Assembly: GCF_000710345.2 (NCBI RefSeq)
Contig: NZ_JHEL01000015.1
Location: 868,001 to 932,000, forward strand
Reading direction: 5' to 3'
Length of the DNA stretch: 64,000 bases
Origin: Curtobacterium sp. S6
GTDB taxonomy: Bacteria > Actinomycetota > Actinomycetes > Actinomycetales > Micrococcaceae
Shown: positions 25,862 to 33,374 of the stretch, piece after piece
How the letters are laid out: every line of letters starts with the position of its first letter
How positions within the stretch are numbered: position 1 is the stretch's first letter
Translations under genes and position numbers: made by a program
Notes under the pieces: generated by a model
The model's database searches: none
What the model was told of the DNA's origin: nothing
The model's input: only the letters and a program-made list of their open reading frames with translations

Positions 25862-27190
25862 ATGACCAACTCATCAGCCCCGGACCCACAACGGTCCACC
25901 TCGCCGAGGCTCACGGACGGCGACGTCGCCTCCTCCGACGAGCGGCCCCTGGCAACCTTGGCCAGGGACACCACTGCGGATAACCCGTGGCCCCTCCACC
26001 TGCTCTCCCAGAAGCTGCATCAGTACATCGCCCGATGCGATCCGATGTGGGTCGAGGGACAGATCATCGAGCTCAAGAAGCGTGCCCGCGTCACCTATAT
26101 CACCCTGAGAGATCTCGAAGAGGAGATCTCGGTCCCTGTGAGCCTCTTCCCCCGGGAGACGGCCATGATCGACGGCGAACTCGCACACGGCATGCGGGTG
26201 GTCGTCCGGCTCAAGCCCGACTTCTGGACCAAAACCGGGCGCTTGTCCATGCTCGGCAGCGGCATACGGCAGGTCGGATTGGGAGACATGCTGGAGCGGA
26301 TCGAGCGTTTGCGTCGAAGCCTCCAGGCCGAGGGGCTCTTCGACCCGGCGCATAAGGCCCCGCTACCGGTGCTGCCCCAGCGCATCGGCCTGATCACCGG
26401 CCGCGATTCCGACGCCGAGAAAGACGTCATTCGTAACGCCCGGCTCCGCTGGCCCGGGGCCAACTTCGAGGTCCGCGAGGTCGCGGTGCAAGGGGTTCAC
26501 GCGCTCAGTCAGGTCACCGCGGCGCTGCACGAACTGGACGAGGATCCGGCCGTGGACGTCATCGTCATCGCGCGCGGCGGCGGGGCGCTGGAGGACCTCC
26601 TGCCCTTCAGCGAGGAAGCGATGATCCGAGCCGTCTACCAGGCGCAGACCCCCGTGGTCTCGGCCATCGGCCACGAGGCCGACCAGCCTCTCCTCGACTA
26701 CGTGGCTGACTGGCGGGCCTCTACCCCAACCGATGCCGGCAAGACCGTCGTCCCCGACGTCGAAGAAGAACGCCTGAGGATCGCCCAGGCCCGTGCCGCG
26801 ACCGAGAGAACCATCCGCACGTACCTCGACCGCGAGGCGCAAGCTTTGGCTCAATTCCGGTCCCGTCCCGTACTGGCCCACCCCGAAACCATACTCATGG
26901 CCAGGGAAGAAGAAACCGACTCAGCCCGGCAACGGGCCTTCCGTGCCGTCACCGTATCCCTCGATCGACATCGTGAATCCGTGGCGCACCTCCGTTCCCG
27001 CGTGCGTTCCCTATCTCCCCAGAAAACCTTGGATCGAGGCTATGCCGTGGTCCAAGACGCAAACGCCGGGACCGTGGTTCGCGATGCCGACGCCCTCTCC
27101 CCCGGCGGCCCGATCCGAATCCGGGTGGCGTCGGGCGGATTCGACGCCACGGTGGACTCCCTCCACACCGACGACCCGCGCGATCAGTAA
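25862..27190 (+). CDS. xseA: Exodeoxyribonuclease VII large subunit
   Basis: A 442-residue XseA, the catalytic subunit of the bidirectional single-strand exonuclease. The OB-fold appears as PMWVEGQIIELKKRARVTYITLRD; the core has LPVLPQRIGLITGRDSDAEKDV, the DVIVIARGGGALEDLLPFSEE block, and SAIGHEADQPLLDYVADWRASTPTDAGK, all catalytic-domain hallmarks. The C-terminal helical part carries the ALDRGYAVVQD-like segment TLDRGYAVVQDANAG. The 262 bases upstream contain a TACGAT hexamer at 25701 that could be a -10 element. Confidence 0.96.
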   Translation: MTNSSAPDPQRSTSPRLTDGDVASSDERPLATLARDTTADNPWPLHLLSQKLHQYIARCDPMWVEGQIIELKKRARVTYITLRDLEEEISVPVSLFPRETAMIDGELAHGMRVVVRLKPDFWTKTGRLSMLGSGIRQVGLGDMLERIERLRRSLQAEGLFDPAHKAPLPVLPQRIGLITGRDSDAEKDVIRNARLRWPGANFEVREVAVQGVHALSQVTAALHELDEDPAVDVIVIARGGGALEDLLPFSEEAMIRAVYQAQTPVVSAIGHEADQPLLDYVADWRASTPTDAGKTVVPDVEEERLRIAQARAATERTIRTYLDREAQALAQFRSRPVLAHPETILMAREEETDSARQRAFRAVTVSLDRHRESVAHLRSRVRSLSPQKTLDRGYAVVQDANAGTVVRDADALSPGGPIRIRVASGGFDATVDSLHTDDPRDQ

Positions 27191-27234
27191 ACCGCGCCCC
27201 GATTCCTGACACACCACGAAAGGCATTTCGACCC

Positions 27235-27486
27235 ATGAACGACACCGAAAACACCCCGACGCCCGTCGAGGACCTGAGCTACGAACAGGCCCGTGAAGAA
27301 CTCATGAGCATCGTCTCGAGGCTCGAATCGGGCACCTCAAGCCTGGAAGATTCCCTCTCACTCTGGGAGCGGGGCGAGGCCCTGGCCCAGCGCTGCGAAG
27401 AATGGCTGGACGGTGCAAAAAACCGCCTGGACGCGGCGAAGGAACGCCGCGCACAGGCGGATTCGGGATCAGGTCCGGCCTCGTAG
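27235..27486 (+). CDS. xseB: Exodeoxyribonuclease VII small subunit
   Basis: An 83-residue XseB. The signature LSYEQAREELMSIVSRLESGTSSLEDSLSLWERGEALAQRCEEWL covers most of the protein. It lies 44 bases after xseA, with ACGAAAGGC upstream of ATG. A hairpin begins at its stop codon. Confidence 0.95.
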   Translation: MNDTENTPTPVEDLSYEQAREELMSIVSRLESGTSSLEDSLSLWERGEALAQRCEEWLDGAKNRLDAAKERRAQADSGSGPAS

Positions 27487-27514
27487 CCCGAGCCGGGAAA
27501 GATCCGGCTCGGGC
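27486..27514. terminator. Shared terminator of xseAB and the aminotransferase gene
   Basis: Arms GCCCGAGCCGG (27486-27496) and CCGGCTCGGGC (27504-27514) are exact complements around GAAAGAT. It lies between the xseB stop and the aminotransferase stop (27525), so it can end transcription from both sides. Confidence 0.7.
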
Positions 27515-27524
27515 CGATCCGGGA

Positions 27525-28745
27525 TCAGCTCTGGCGGTACCCGCTGAGGAATTCGCCGATGCGGTCGATCGCCGTATCGAGCGTCTGCACATCCGGCAAC
27601 GTCACCAGACGGAAGTGATCCGGAGCCTCCCAATTGAATGCGGTTCCGTGGCTGACCAAAATCTTTTGTTCCTTGAGCAGATCCAGGGCGAACTTTTCGT
27701 CGTCCACGATCCCGAACTTCTCGGCATCTAGCTTCGGGAAGAGATACAGCGCCCCCTGTGCCTGCTGACACGTCACGCCGTCGATGCTATTGAGCTTGCG
27801 ATGCGCGAGGTCGCGCTGCTCCTTGAGACGTCCCCCGGGCAGGATGAGGTCGTTGATGGACTGATATCCGCCCAGGGCGGTCTGGATCGCGTGCTGCGCG
27901 GGAACGTTCGCGCACATACGCATATTCGCCAAGAGTTTGATCCCCTCGACATAGTCGCTGGCCTTCCACATCGGCCCCGTGATGGCCAACCAACCGGCGC
28001 GATACCCCGCCACCCGGTATGCCTTGGACAGGCCCGAATAGGTCAGGCACAGGACGTCTTCCCCGGCCAGGGTCGCCGTGTTGATCATGGTGGTGTCGTC
28101 GTAGGTGATCTTCTCGTAGATCTCGTCCGAAAACAGGATCAGCTCGTGCTCCCGCGCGAGATCCACGATCTGCTGAAGGGTTTCCTGCGAATACACCGCG
28201 CCCGTCGGGTTATTCGGGTTGATGATCACGATGCCCTTGGTATTCGGGGTGATCTTCGAGGCAATGTCCTCGACGTCCGGGTTCCACCCGTCTTCCTCCG
28301 CGCAGCGATAGTGAACGGGCGTTCCGCCCGAGAGCGCCACCGAGGCGGTCCACAGCGGGTAATCCGGGGACGGGACCAGAATTTCGTCGCCAGGATTGCA
28401 CAGGGCCTGCAACGAGAGCGTGATCATTTCCGAGACGCCGTTGCCGATATAGACGTCGTCCGTTGCAAGATTCCGGATGCCGCGCGTCTGGTAATACTGG
28501 ACCACCGCGGTCCTCGCCGAATAGATTCCGCGAGAATCCGAATATCCCTGCGCCTCCGGGAGGTGACGGATCATATCCATCATGACCGCATCCGGGGCCT
28601 CGAAGCCAAAGGGCGCGGGATTTCCGATATTGAGGCGGAGAATTCGATGCCCCTGCGCCTCCATCTTTTCGGCCTCTTCGAGTACCGGACCACGGATGTC
28701 GTAGAGGACGTTGTTCAGCTTTTGCGACTGCCGGAATTGTGCCAT
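27525..28745 (-). CDS. Pyridoxal-phosphate aminotransferase, AlaA-like
   Basis: A 406-residue class I aminotransferase, closest to glutamate-pyruvate transaminases of the AlaA group. It opens QSQKLNNVLYDIRGPVLEEAEKMEAQGHRILRLNIGNPAPFGF, typical of that group. The PLP lysine is in CLTYSGLSKAYRVAGYRAGW, with GIVIINPNNPTGAVYS and ELILFSDEIYEKITYD before it. Full length. It probably links pyruvate/glutamate and alanine. Confidence 0.93.
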   Translation of the reverse strand: MAQFRQSQKLNNVLYDIRGPVLEEAEKMEAQGHRILRLNIGNPAPFGFEAPDAVMMDMIRHLPEAQGYSDSRGIYSARTAVVQYYQTRGIRNLATDDVYIGNGVSEMITLSLQALCNPGDEILVPSPDYPLWTASVALSGGTPVHYRCAEEDGWNPDVEDIASKITPNTKGIVIINPNNPTGAVYSQETLQQIVDLAREHELILFSDEIYEKITYDDTTMINTATLAGEDVLCLTYSGLSKAYRVAGYRAGWLAITGPMWKASDYVEGIKLLANMRMCANVPAQHAIQTALGGYQSINDLILPGGRLKEQRDLAHRKLNSIDGVTCQQAQGALYLFPKLDAEKFGIVDDEKFALDLLKEQKILVSHGTAFNWEAPDHFRLVTLPDVQTLDTAIDRIGEFLSGYRQS

Positions 28746-28829
28746 GACGGCCAGATTACTCTCCGTCGGCGAGTGTGCCGATCTGTGTCATCCGTCCACC
28801 GGAATCATGTCGCGACGCGACGTCCCTCG

Positions 28830-29861
28830 TCAGCCGTCGTTTTCCTTGAGCCAGAAATTCGCGGCATCCTCGGCGGATATCGGCTGATCTCCCGTGGTCA
28901 ACCTGTCCAGGAAAATCAGGTCGGCGGTCGCGAGTTTTCCCGACAGCGAGTTAATGGCATCCCGGGCCGAGTCCGGCAACTCATCCTTTCGAACCACGGG
29001 AATCACCTGCTGGGCCACGAAGTTCGCCTTGGGATCCTCGAGCACCAGGTAGTTGTTGTCGGGAATCGCCGCCGAGGCCGAGAAAATATCGGCGACGTCG
29101 ACCTGGCCGCTGGCCAGCTGGTTGGCCAGGTCTTCCTGGTTATCCACCTCGACGAACTTCTTCGGCGAGCAACCGTACAGATCTCTCAGGCCCTTCTCCC
29201 CGTAGGTCTTCGAGGGGAAGTCCTTGGGCACACCAAAGGTCAGCTCCTGACATTTCTCGGCCACATCGGAAATCGTCGACAGCTTGAATTTAGCGGCCGT
29301 GATGCGGTTGACCACGAGGGCATCCTTATTCTCCGCCGACGAAGCGTTGAGGGTTCCGACCCCATCGGGAAGGACCTTGGGAAGCGTCGCCGTAATATCG
29401 CTGCTGGACATTCCATGAACGTTGAAGTCCGCGGTGGGGGTCGGCGACGGGGTCACGGAAGCGCTCGCCCGCGGGTCGATGCCGCTGCTCTCGGTGGGAG
29501 ACGGCGTCGCGGACGCCTGCGGGTTGTCCTTGCCCCCGTGCGTCAACCCGAGGAGCAGATTGCCGGAATAGTCCGGCACAACATCCGGCGAAGAGTCTCC
29601 GCCGACCTTCATGTCCTCTACGTACTGTTCGCGGCTCGTCGCCGAGTCGATGACCTCGGTCTTGTAGCCCGCGTCGCGGAGTGCGCCGGCATAGAGATAG
29701 GCGAGGGTCTCGCTCTCGTGCGTGAGCCCCTTACCAATCCGGATCGGGCGATGTTCCGAGGCCGAAGGATCCGAGGTGCTGCCCTCGCCACCCGAACAGC
29801 CGGTCAACACGACCGTCAGGGCCGCCAGGACGGCGACGACCGCAACGAACCAACGCTTCAC
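28830..29861 (-). CDS. Osmoprotectant-type ABC substrate-binding lipoprotein
   Basis: A 343-residue OpuCC/ProX-like protein. The signal peptide ends in a lipobox (VVLTGCSGG, Cys about 20), so it is anchored outside the membrane. The binding fold starts RIGKGLTHESETLAYLYAGALRDAGYKTEVI, and VVPDYSGNLLL and the second lobe with VADIFSASAAIPDNN fit glycine-betaine/carnitine/choline binders. An insertion of about 35 residues rich in A, P, S and T interrupts the domain. GTG at 29861 has GAGGAG seven bases upstream. No permease or ATPase gene adjoins it, so partners must be elsewhere. Confidence 0.85.
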   Translation of the reverse strand: MKRWFVAVVAVLAALTVVLTGCSGGEGSTSDPSASEHRPIRIGKGLTHESETLAYLYAGALRDAGYKTEVIDSATSREQYVEDMKVGGDSSPDVVPDYSGNLLLGLTHGGKDNPQASATPSPTESSGIDPRASASVTPSPTPTADFNVHGMSSSDITATLPKVLPDGVGTLNASSAENKDALVVNRITAAKFKLSTISDVAEKCQELTFGVPKDFPSKTYGEKGLRDLYGCSPKKFVEVDNQEDLANQLASGQVDVADIFSASAAIPDNNYLVLEDPKANFVAQQVIPVVRKDELPDSARDAINSLSGKLATADLIFLDRLTTGDQPISAEDAANFWLKENDG

Positions 29862-29913
29862 AAAAACACTCCTCGGGTGTTCACGGCAGGACGGGTCTGG
29901 CGTCGCCCGAAAC

Positions 29914-30345
29914 CTAATACGGCAATCCATAGTATTTCGCGGCGACCTCCACGAGTGAGACCTTGCGGATCTTCGGCAGGTCTTCGAGTGGAATCCAGGC
30001 GACGTCGTCCGTGGATCCGCCGACGTCGGTCACCTCGGCACGCCCGGACGTAATAAACGCCCGGTACAGCAGACGCAGGCTGTGGAAGGGCTTGTCGCGG
30101 CCGTCGTCGTAGTACTTGCTGTCTACGGCGATAATGCCGTCGACCCTCACCCGGTAACCGCTCTCCTCGTAGGCCTCGCGGACGACGGCTTCTTCGGCCG
30201 TCTCGCCGATTTCCAGCCCGCCGCCGGGGAGGGTCCACCCCGCGCGTTCGGGGTGACGCTCACCGGTCCAGTGCGTCAGCAGAATCTTGCCTTGTTCGAT
30301 GATCACCGCGTAGGCGGCGGGTCGTGTGTCCATCTGGAGAGCCAT
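29914..30345 (-). CDS. Nudix hydrolase
   Basis: A 143-residue Nudix protein. The Nudix box is GGLEIGETAEEAVVREAYEESGY (GxxxxxExxxxxxxREUxEExGU) at about residues 43-64, with TLPGGGLE before it. Substrate unknown; size and the preceding YAVIIEQGKILLTHW suggest a generic nucleotide or coenzyme pyrophosphatase. It lies 52 bases before the lipoprotein gene on the same strand and may be cotranscribed with it. Confidence 0.93.
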   Translation of the reverse strand: MALQMDTRPAAYAVIIEQGKILLTHWTGERHPERAGWTLPGGGLEIGETAEEAVVREAYEESGYRVRVDGIIAVDSKYYDDGRDKPFHSLRLLYRAFITSGRAEVTDVGGSTDDVAWIPLEDLPKIRKVSLVEVAAKYYGLPY

Positions 30346-30441
30346 AGGGTCAATCCTAGTGGCGTGCCCGACCTTCCGCGTTCAGCGAGCGGTAAGCCCA
30401 CTATTAGTCACGACCCAACCCATCGTCTTAAAGTTGAACTC

Positions 30442-31461
30442 ATGAATATCACCGCCGAGAACTCAGGCAGTCTCTTGACGGACGTCTCCAGTCTGGACTT
30501 CTGGCTCTCCCACCCATTGCGCATTGTGCTGATCTTCATCATCGCGATCGGCCTCAACATCCTGGCCAAATCCCTGATCAACAAGGTCACCGCGGGCATC
30601 GCCCGGGGCACACGGGCCAGGGTCGTGAGCAAGAAGAACTCCCCCAATGACCACGATGAGTGGGTCGAAGACGCCGCCACCGCACGCAAACGACAAGCCC
30701 AACGAGCCCAAACCGTGGGGTCGGTGCTCCGGTCGGTCGTCACGATCGTCATCTGGACCATCGCGATCCTCATGATCATTTCGGAGCTGGGCTTCAATAT
30801 CGCCCCCGTGATCGCCAGCGCCGGGATCGCCGGTGTCGCGCTGTCCTTCGGCGCGCAGTCCTTGGTCAAGGACTACCTGGCGGGCATCTCGATCGTCGCC
30901 GAGGATCAGCTCGGGATCGGCGACGTCGTGGACCTGGGCGAAGCCAGCGGGACCGTGGAGTCCGTGGGCCTGCGCGTGACGCAGGTTCGCGACGTCGAGG
31001 GCACCCTCTGGCATGTTCGCAACGGAGAAATCCTGCGCGTCGGCAATAAGTCGCAGGGTTGGGCCCGAACGATCGTGGACGTCCCGGTGCCCTACAACTC
31101 GAATATCGAAGAGGTCACGGACCTCCTCCTCCACGCGGCCCGACGCGTCAAGAAGGAAACGGAGATCGGGCGCTCGATCCGCGGAAAGCCCGAGGTGTGG
31201 GGCATCGAGGAGATGACCGGCGAGTATCTCACCCTGCGGATCGCCGTGCGCACCGCGCCGCTACAGCAATGGGACGTTGCCCGAATCCTGCGCATCTACG
31301 TCAAGGAAGCCCTCGACCACGACGGCCTGCGCATTCCGCTGATGAACCAGTCCGTGATCCACGGGACGCAGAGCATGCCGATCGTGTCGGCAAAAACTAC
31401 CGCTTCTTCCCCCGAGTCGGGGCACGGCGGCTCTTCGTCGCACGGTTCTTCGGCGACGTAG
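30442..31461 (+). CDS. Small-conductance mechanosensitive channel (MscS family)
   Basis: A 339-residue MscS. Three transmembrane helices are present: residues about 25-45 (IVLIFIIAIGLNILAKSL), 88-110 (VVTIVIWTIAILMIISE), and the pore helix IAPVIASAGIAGVALSFGAQSLVKDYLAGI with the GxxGxAxxFGAQ pattern. The beta domain follows (DQLGIGDVVDLGEASGTVESVGLRVTQVRDVEGTLWHVRNGEI). ATG 30442 begins the natural N-terminus. The last 65 bases overlap the opposite-strand gene. It protects against hypo-osmotic shock. Confidence 0.95.
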   Translation: MNITAENSGSLLTDVSSLDFWLSHPLRIVLIFIIAIGLNILAKSLINKVTAGIARGTRARVVSKKNSPNDHDEWVEDAATARKRQAQRAQTVGSVLRSVVTIVIWTIAILMIISELGFNIAPVIASAGIAGVALSFGAQSLVKDYLAGISIVAEDQLGIGDVVDLGEASGTVESVGLRVTQVRDVEGTLWHVRNGEILRVGNKSQGWARTIVDVPVPYNSNIEEVTDLLLHAARRVKKETEIGRSIRGKPEVWGIEEMTGEYLTLRIAVRTAPLQQWDVARILRIYVKEALDHDGLRIPLMNQSVIHGTQSMPIVSAKTTASSPESGHGGSSSHGSSAT

Positions 31462-32296
31462 CCTTACCCCTGTTCGACGCCGACGACGCCCGGCCCGGTT
31501 GACCGCGAACCGGCGCCGGGCGTCGTGCGTTCGAAGCCTTTTCCGTCGGTTCCCGATGCGCCGTGGCGCTCCGAGAGCTCGACGATTTACGCCCCCGGGC
31601 GACGCCCACGAATTCCTGGAGAATGGCTTCGTCTTCCTCCGCGCGATCCGGTTCTCGGGGCCAAACCAGAGCCACGGTCCGCGCCGCGAATCCCTGAACT
31701 GGGCGATACGTGAGATCTTTACGATGGTGATGGCGCGCGATCGACATCGGGACGATTAGCAGGCCGAGGCCGGCCGCCACGAGCTCCACGGCATCCGCGG
31801 TGTCCCGCATCTGCGGCAACGGCCTCGACGACTCCGCGCGCGTGGCGTGACTGACCGTTGCCCATTCCGGAATCGACTCGGGCTCCTGCAGCATGAATTC
31901 GCCGGCCAATTCCTCTAACGGCACCTCGTCGAAGAGCGTCAACACGTGATCGATCGGCAGGATGACGACCATGTGCTCCTCGTACAGGCTCACCGAATGA
32001 AACCGGTCGCGATCCAAGAGATCGGGCTCGTGGTCGGGCCGCGCCAAGACCATATGCGCTCGTTCTTGCGCCAAAGCCTCGAGTCCGGCATCCGATTCGA
32101 GCGGAAAGCGAGATAAGGGAGTGGTCCGGGAGAAACGTTCGTCCCAACGGTCAAACCACTTCCCCGGCATGACACCGGGAACGAATCCCACCGTCAGCCC
32201 TTCTACCGGACGCCCCACGGGCTCGGGATCGTTGGGGGCCGTGCCGTCGGGCTCTCCGGCTGGGGTGCCGGTTTCTGGTGTCGGAGTCATGCTCAC
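31397..32296 (-). CDS. LysR substrate-binding-domain protein lacking a DNA-binding domain
   Basis: A 299-residue protein. Residues about 33-225 match the LysR effector-binding fold: GLTVGFVPGVMPGKWFDRWDERF, a second part LAGEFMLQEPESIPEW and the VELVAAGLGLLIVPMSIARHH hinge. There is no N-terminal HTH; instead a proline/threonine-rich 30-residue start. The last 75 residues are very basic (for instance RGKATSPKNRATKSRRAPTRGKKR, given here in part), resembling nucleic-acid-binding tails. It may act as a co-regulator or DNA-bridging protein. It overlaps mscS by 65 bases tail to tail. Confidence 0.7.
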   Translation of the reverse strand: MSMTPTPETGTPAGEPDGTAPNDPEPVGRPVEGLTVGFVPGVMPGKWFDRWDERFSRTTPLSRFPLESDAGLEALAQERAHMVLARPDHEPDLLDRDRFHSVSLYEEHMVVILPIDHVLTLFDEVPLEELAGEFMLQEPESIPEWATVSHATRAESSRPLPQMRDTADAVELVAAGLGLLIVPMSIARHHHRKDLTYRPVQGFAARTVALVWPREPDRAEEDEAILQEFVGVARGRKSSSSRSATAHREPTEKASNARRPAPVRGQPGRASSASNRGKATSPKNRATKSRRAPTRGKKR

Positions 32297-32334
32297 AACT
32301 TATCAGCGCGCCACCGCCCGGTCGTCCCGTCGAT

Positions 32335-32363
32335 TTGTCGACTCGGGGCGTCGGGAGTACGCT
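32335..32363 (+). promoter_or_regulatory. tRNA-Ala promoter
   Basis: TTGTCG (32335-32340) and TACGCT (32358-32363) are separated by 17 bases and lie 13 bases upstream of the tRNA. This fits a vegetative sigma factor promoter. Confidence 0.6.
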
Positions 32364-32376
32364 AGAGGGGTTGCAC

Positions 32377-32449
32377 GGGGCTATAGCTCAGTTGGTAGAG
32401 CGTTTCGTTCGCAATGAAAAGGTCAGGGGTTCGATTCCCCTTAGCTCCA
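32377..32449 (+). tRNA. tRNA-Ala, anticodon CGC
   Basis: A 73-base cloverleaf. Acceptor arms GGGGCTA and TAGCTCC, D-arm GCTCAGTTGGTAGAGC, anticodon arm with TTTCG and TGAAA around TTCGCAA (anticodon CGC, reading GCG), variable loop AGGTC, T-arm AGGGG TTCGATT CCCCT. The G-U closing pair of the anticodon stem is acceptable. CCA is not encoded. Confidence 0.96.
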
Positions 32450-32456
32450 CGTGTGA

Positions 32457-32488
32457 GGGACCCGGTCGCAAGACCGGGTCCCTTTTTT
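32457..32488. terminator. Strong intrinsic terminator after tRNA-Ala
   Basis: GGGACCCGGTC and GACCGGGTCCC pair perfectly around GCAA and are followed by six Ts. It is the best intrinsic terminator in the window and also lies at the 3' side of the convergent VTT gene. Confidence 0.92.
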
Positions 32489-32492
32489 CGTA

Positions 32493-32993
32493 TCAGAGCT
32501 GTTCCGGCGGGACGCTTTGGGTAGGGGTGGTCTTGGCCTCGCGAGCCCGCCACGGCCAGAATTTCACGGTGACGACGGCCAAGGCCACGACGCAGATCGC
32601 GATCGCTGCGAGCCACGGCCGCTGGAGCCACGCCCACAGCACGGCCATTCCCACGGTTCCGTAGATGCTCCCCCAGATCAGCGTCCCCACGAGCATCGCC
32701 GGAACCCACCGGGCGAGGGGCATTCGGGTAAAGCCGGTGACCACGATGACCGCCGTCTGAAAGCCGACGGTCACAAAGCATGCCGGGACCGCCAGGACGC
32801 CCCAACGGTTCACGAATGATTGTGCGTGCCGGTAGATCGCAGAGTCGAAGGCCGCGTTCAGTTTCGAGGCCCGTCGCCCACCCGCCGCCGCGGCACGGCC
32901 GAGGCCGTACACCACGGAGGTCCTGATGATTCCGACGGCCCAAAAGAAGAGGATCGCCATCCCCAGATCCAGGTTTTCGATCCACTCGCGCAT
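32493..32993 (-). CDS. Small VTT/DedA-like membrane protein
   Basis: A 166-residue protein with four or five hydrophobic spans. VNRWGVLAVPACFVTVGFQTAVIVVTGFTRMPLARWVPAMLVGTLIWGSIY resembles the SNARE-associated/VTT region of DedA proteins, including the R/G motifs of the re-entrant loop, but the protein is shorter than typical DedA. Function not known; related proteins act as lipid scramblases or in membrane stress. Its stop lies four bases beyond the T-run of the tRNA terminator. Confidence 0.7.
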   Translation of the reverse strand: MREWIENLDLGMAILFFWAVGIIRTSVVYGLGRAAAAGGRRASKLNAAFDSAIYRHAQSFVNRWGVLAVPACFVTVGFQTAVIVVTGFTRMPLARWVPAMLVGTLIWGSIYGTVGMAVLWAWLQRPWLAAIAICVVALAVVTVKFWPWRAREAKTTPTQSVPPEQL

Positions 32994-33312
32994 ATCTCGA
33001 CCTTACCCAATGAGGCCAGCAGAACCTTATCTAGGGCAGACAGCCACATGATCTCCATCACAAATATCGTCGGCAATTGACGACCGAGACTCCCAAAAAC
33101 CCCGGAATATCAGCGCATTTTCCCGTTTCTGACATAGTGTCATCAAGTGACACAAGGCAAACCTAAGTTGAGACTAGCCAGGCTCATCAACATTAGGTAA
33201 GGTTTTTATTACCAAATAGCCGGGAGGCAGGCCTGGGACGGTCCATGTGAATGGGCTCAGTGCGGTCGGCGCCTCCGAAGAGTGAAGACCTTCTTCCTGT
33301 GTGTGATGCAAA
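32994..33312. other. Intergenic region without a gene, with repeat motifs and a possible small RNA
   Basis: No convincing coding frame. From left to right it has an AT-rich part with TGACA/TGTCA repeats (33131-33155), the inverse pair ACCTAA (33162-33167) and TTAGGT (33194-33199), and a G-rich stretch that could fold, since GGAGGC near 33223 can pair with GCCTCC near 33270. A strong hairpin follows at 33313. A noncoding RNA on the plus strand is possible, but I cannot name a known family or a good promoter. Confidence 0.35.
33131..33155. repeat. Triple TGACA/TGTCA repeat, possible operator
   Basis: TGACA and TGTCA flank TAG at 33131-33143, and GTGTCA pairs with TGACAC across TCAAG at 33139-33155, so three half-sites overlap. 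It is about 140 bases upstream of the VTT gene start on its promoter side and may be a regulator site. Confidence 0.4.
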
Positions 33313-33344
33313 GGATGGCCCCGGGGTTTACCCCGGGGCCATCC
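33313..33344. terminator. Perfect hairpin, terminator for the CYTH/CHAD gene
   Basis: GGATGGCCCCGGGG (33313-33326) and its exact complement (33331-33344) enclose TTTA. It lies 30 bases past the CYTH/CHAD stop on the minus strand, with TTTG following in that direction; in the plus direction CCTTTAA follows. It could also end a plus-strand transcript. Confidence 0.7.
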
Positions 33345-33374
33345 GCCTTTAACACCGGTCGCGAACGCCCGCTG

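Noticed and set aside
25710-25865. Short plus-strand frame starting after TACGAT upstream of xseA
   Set aside because: Rich in R, T and H with no protein features; the region is better read as the xseA promoter.
27801-30053. Plus-strand open frame of 750 codons across the aminotransferase and lipoprotein genes
   Set aside because: It crosses two well-supported genes and the intergenic gap; composition is shadow-like.
33162-33199. ACCTAA/TTAGGT pair as a DtxR/IdeR iron box
   Set aside because: Iron boxes run TTAGGT then ACCTAA with short spacing; here the order is reversed and 26 bases separate them.
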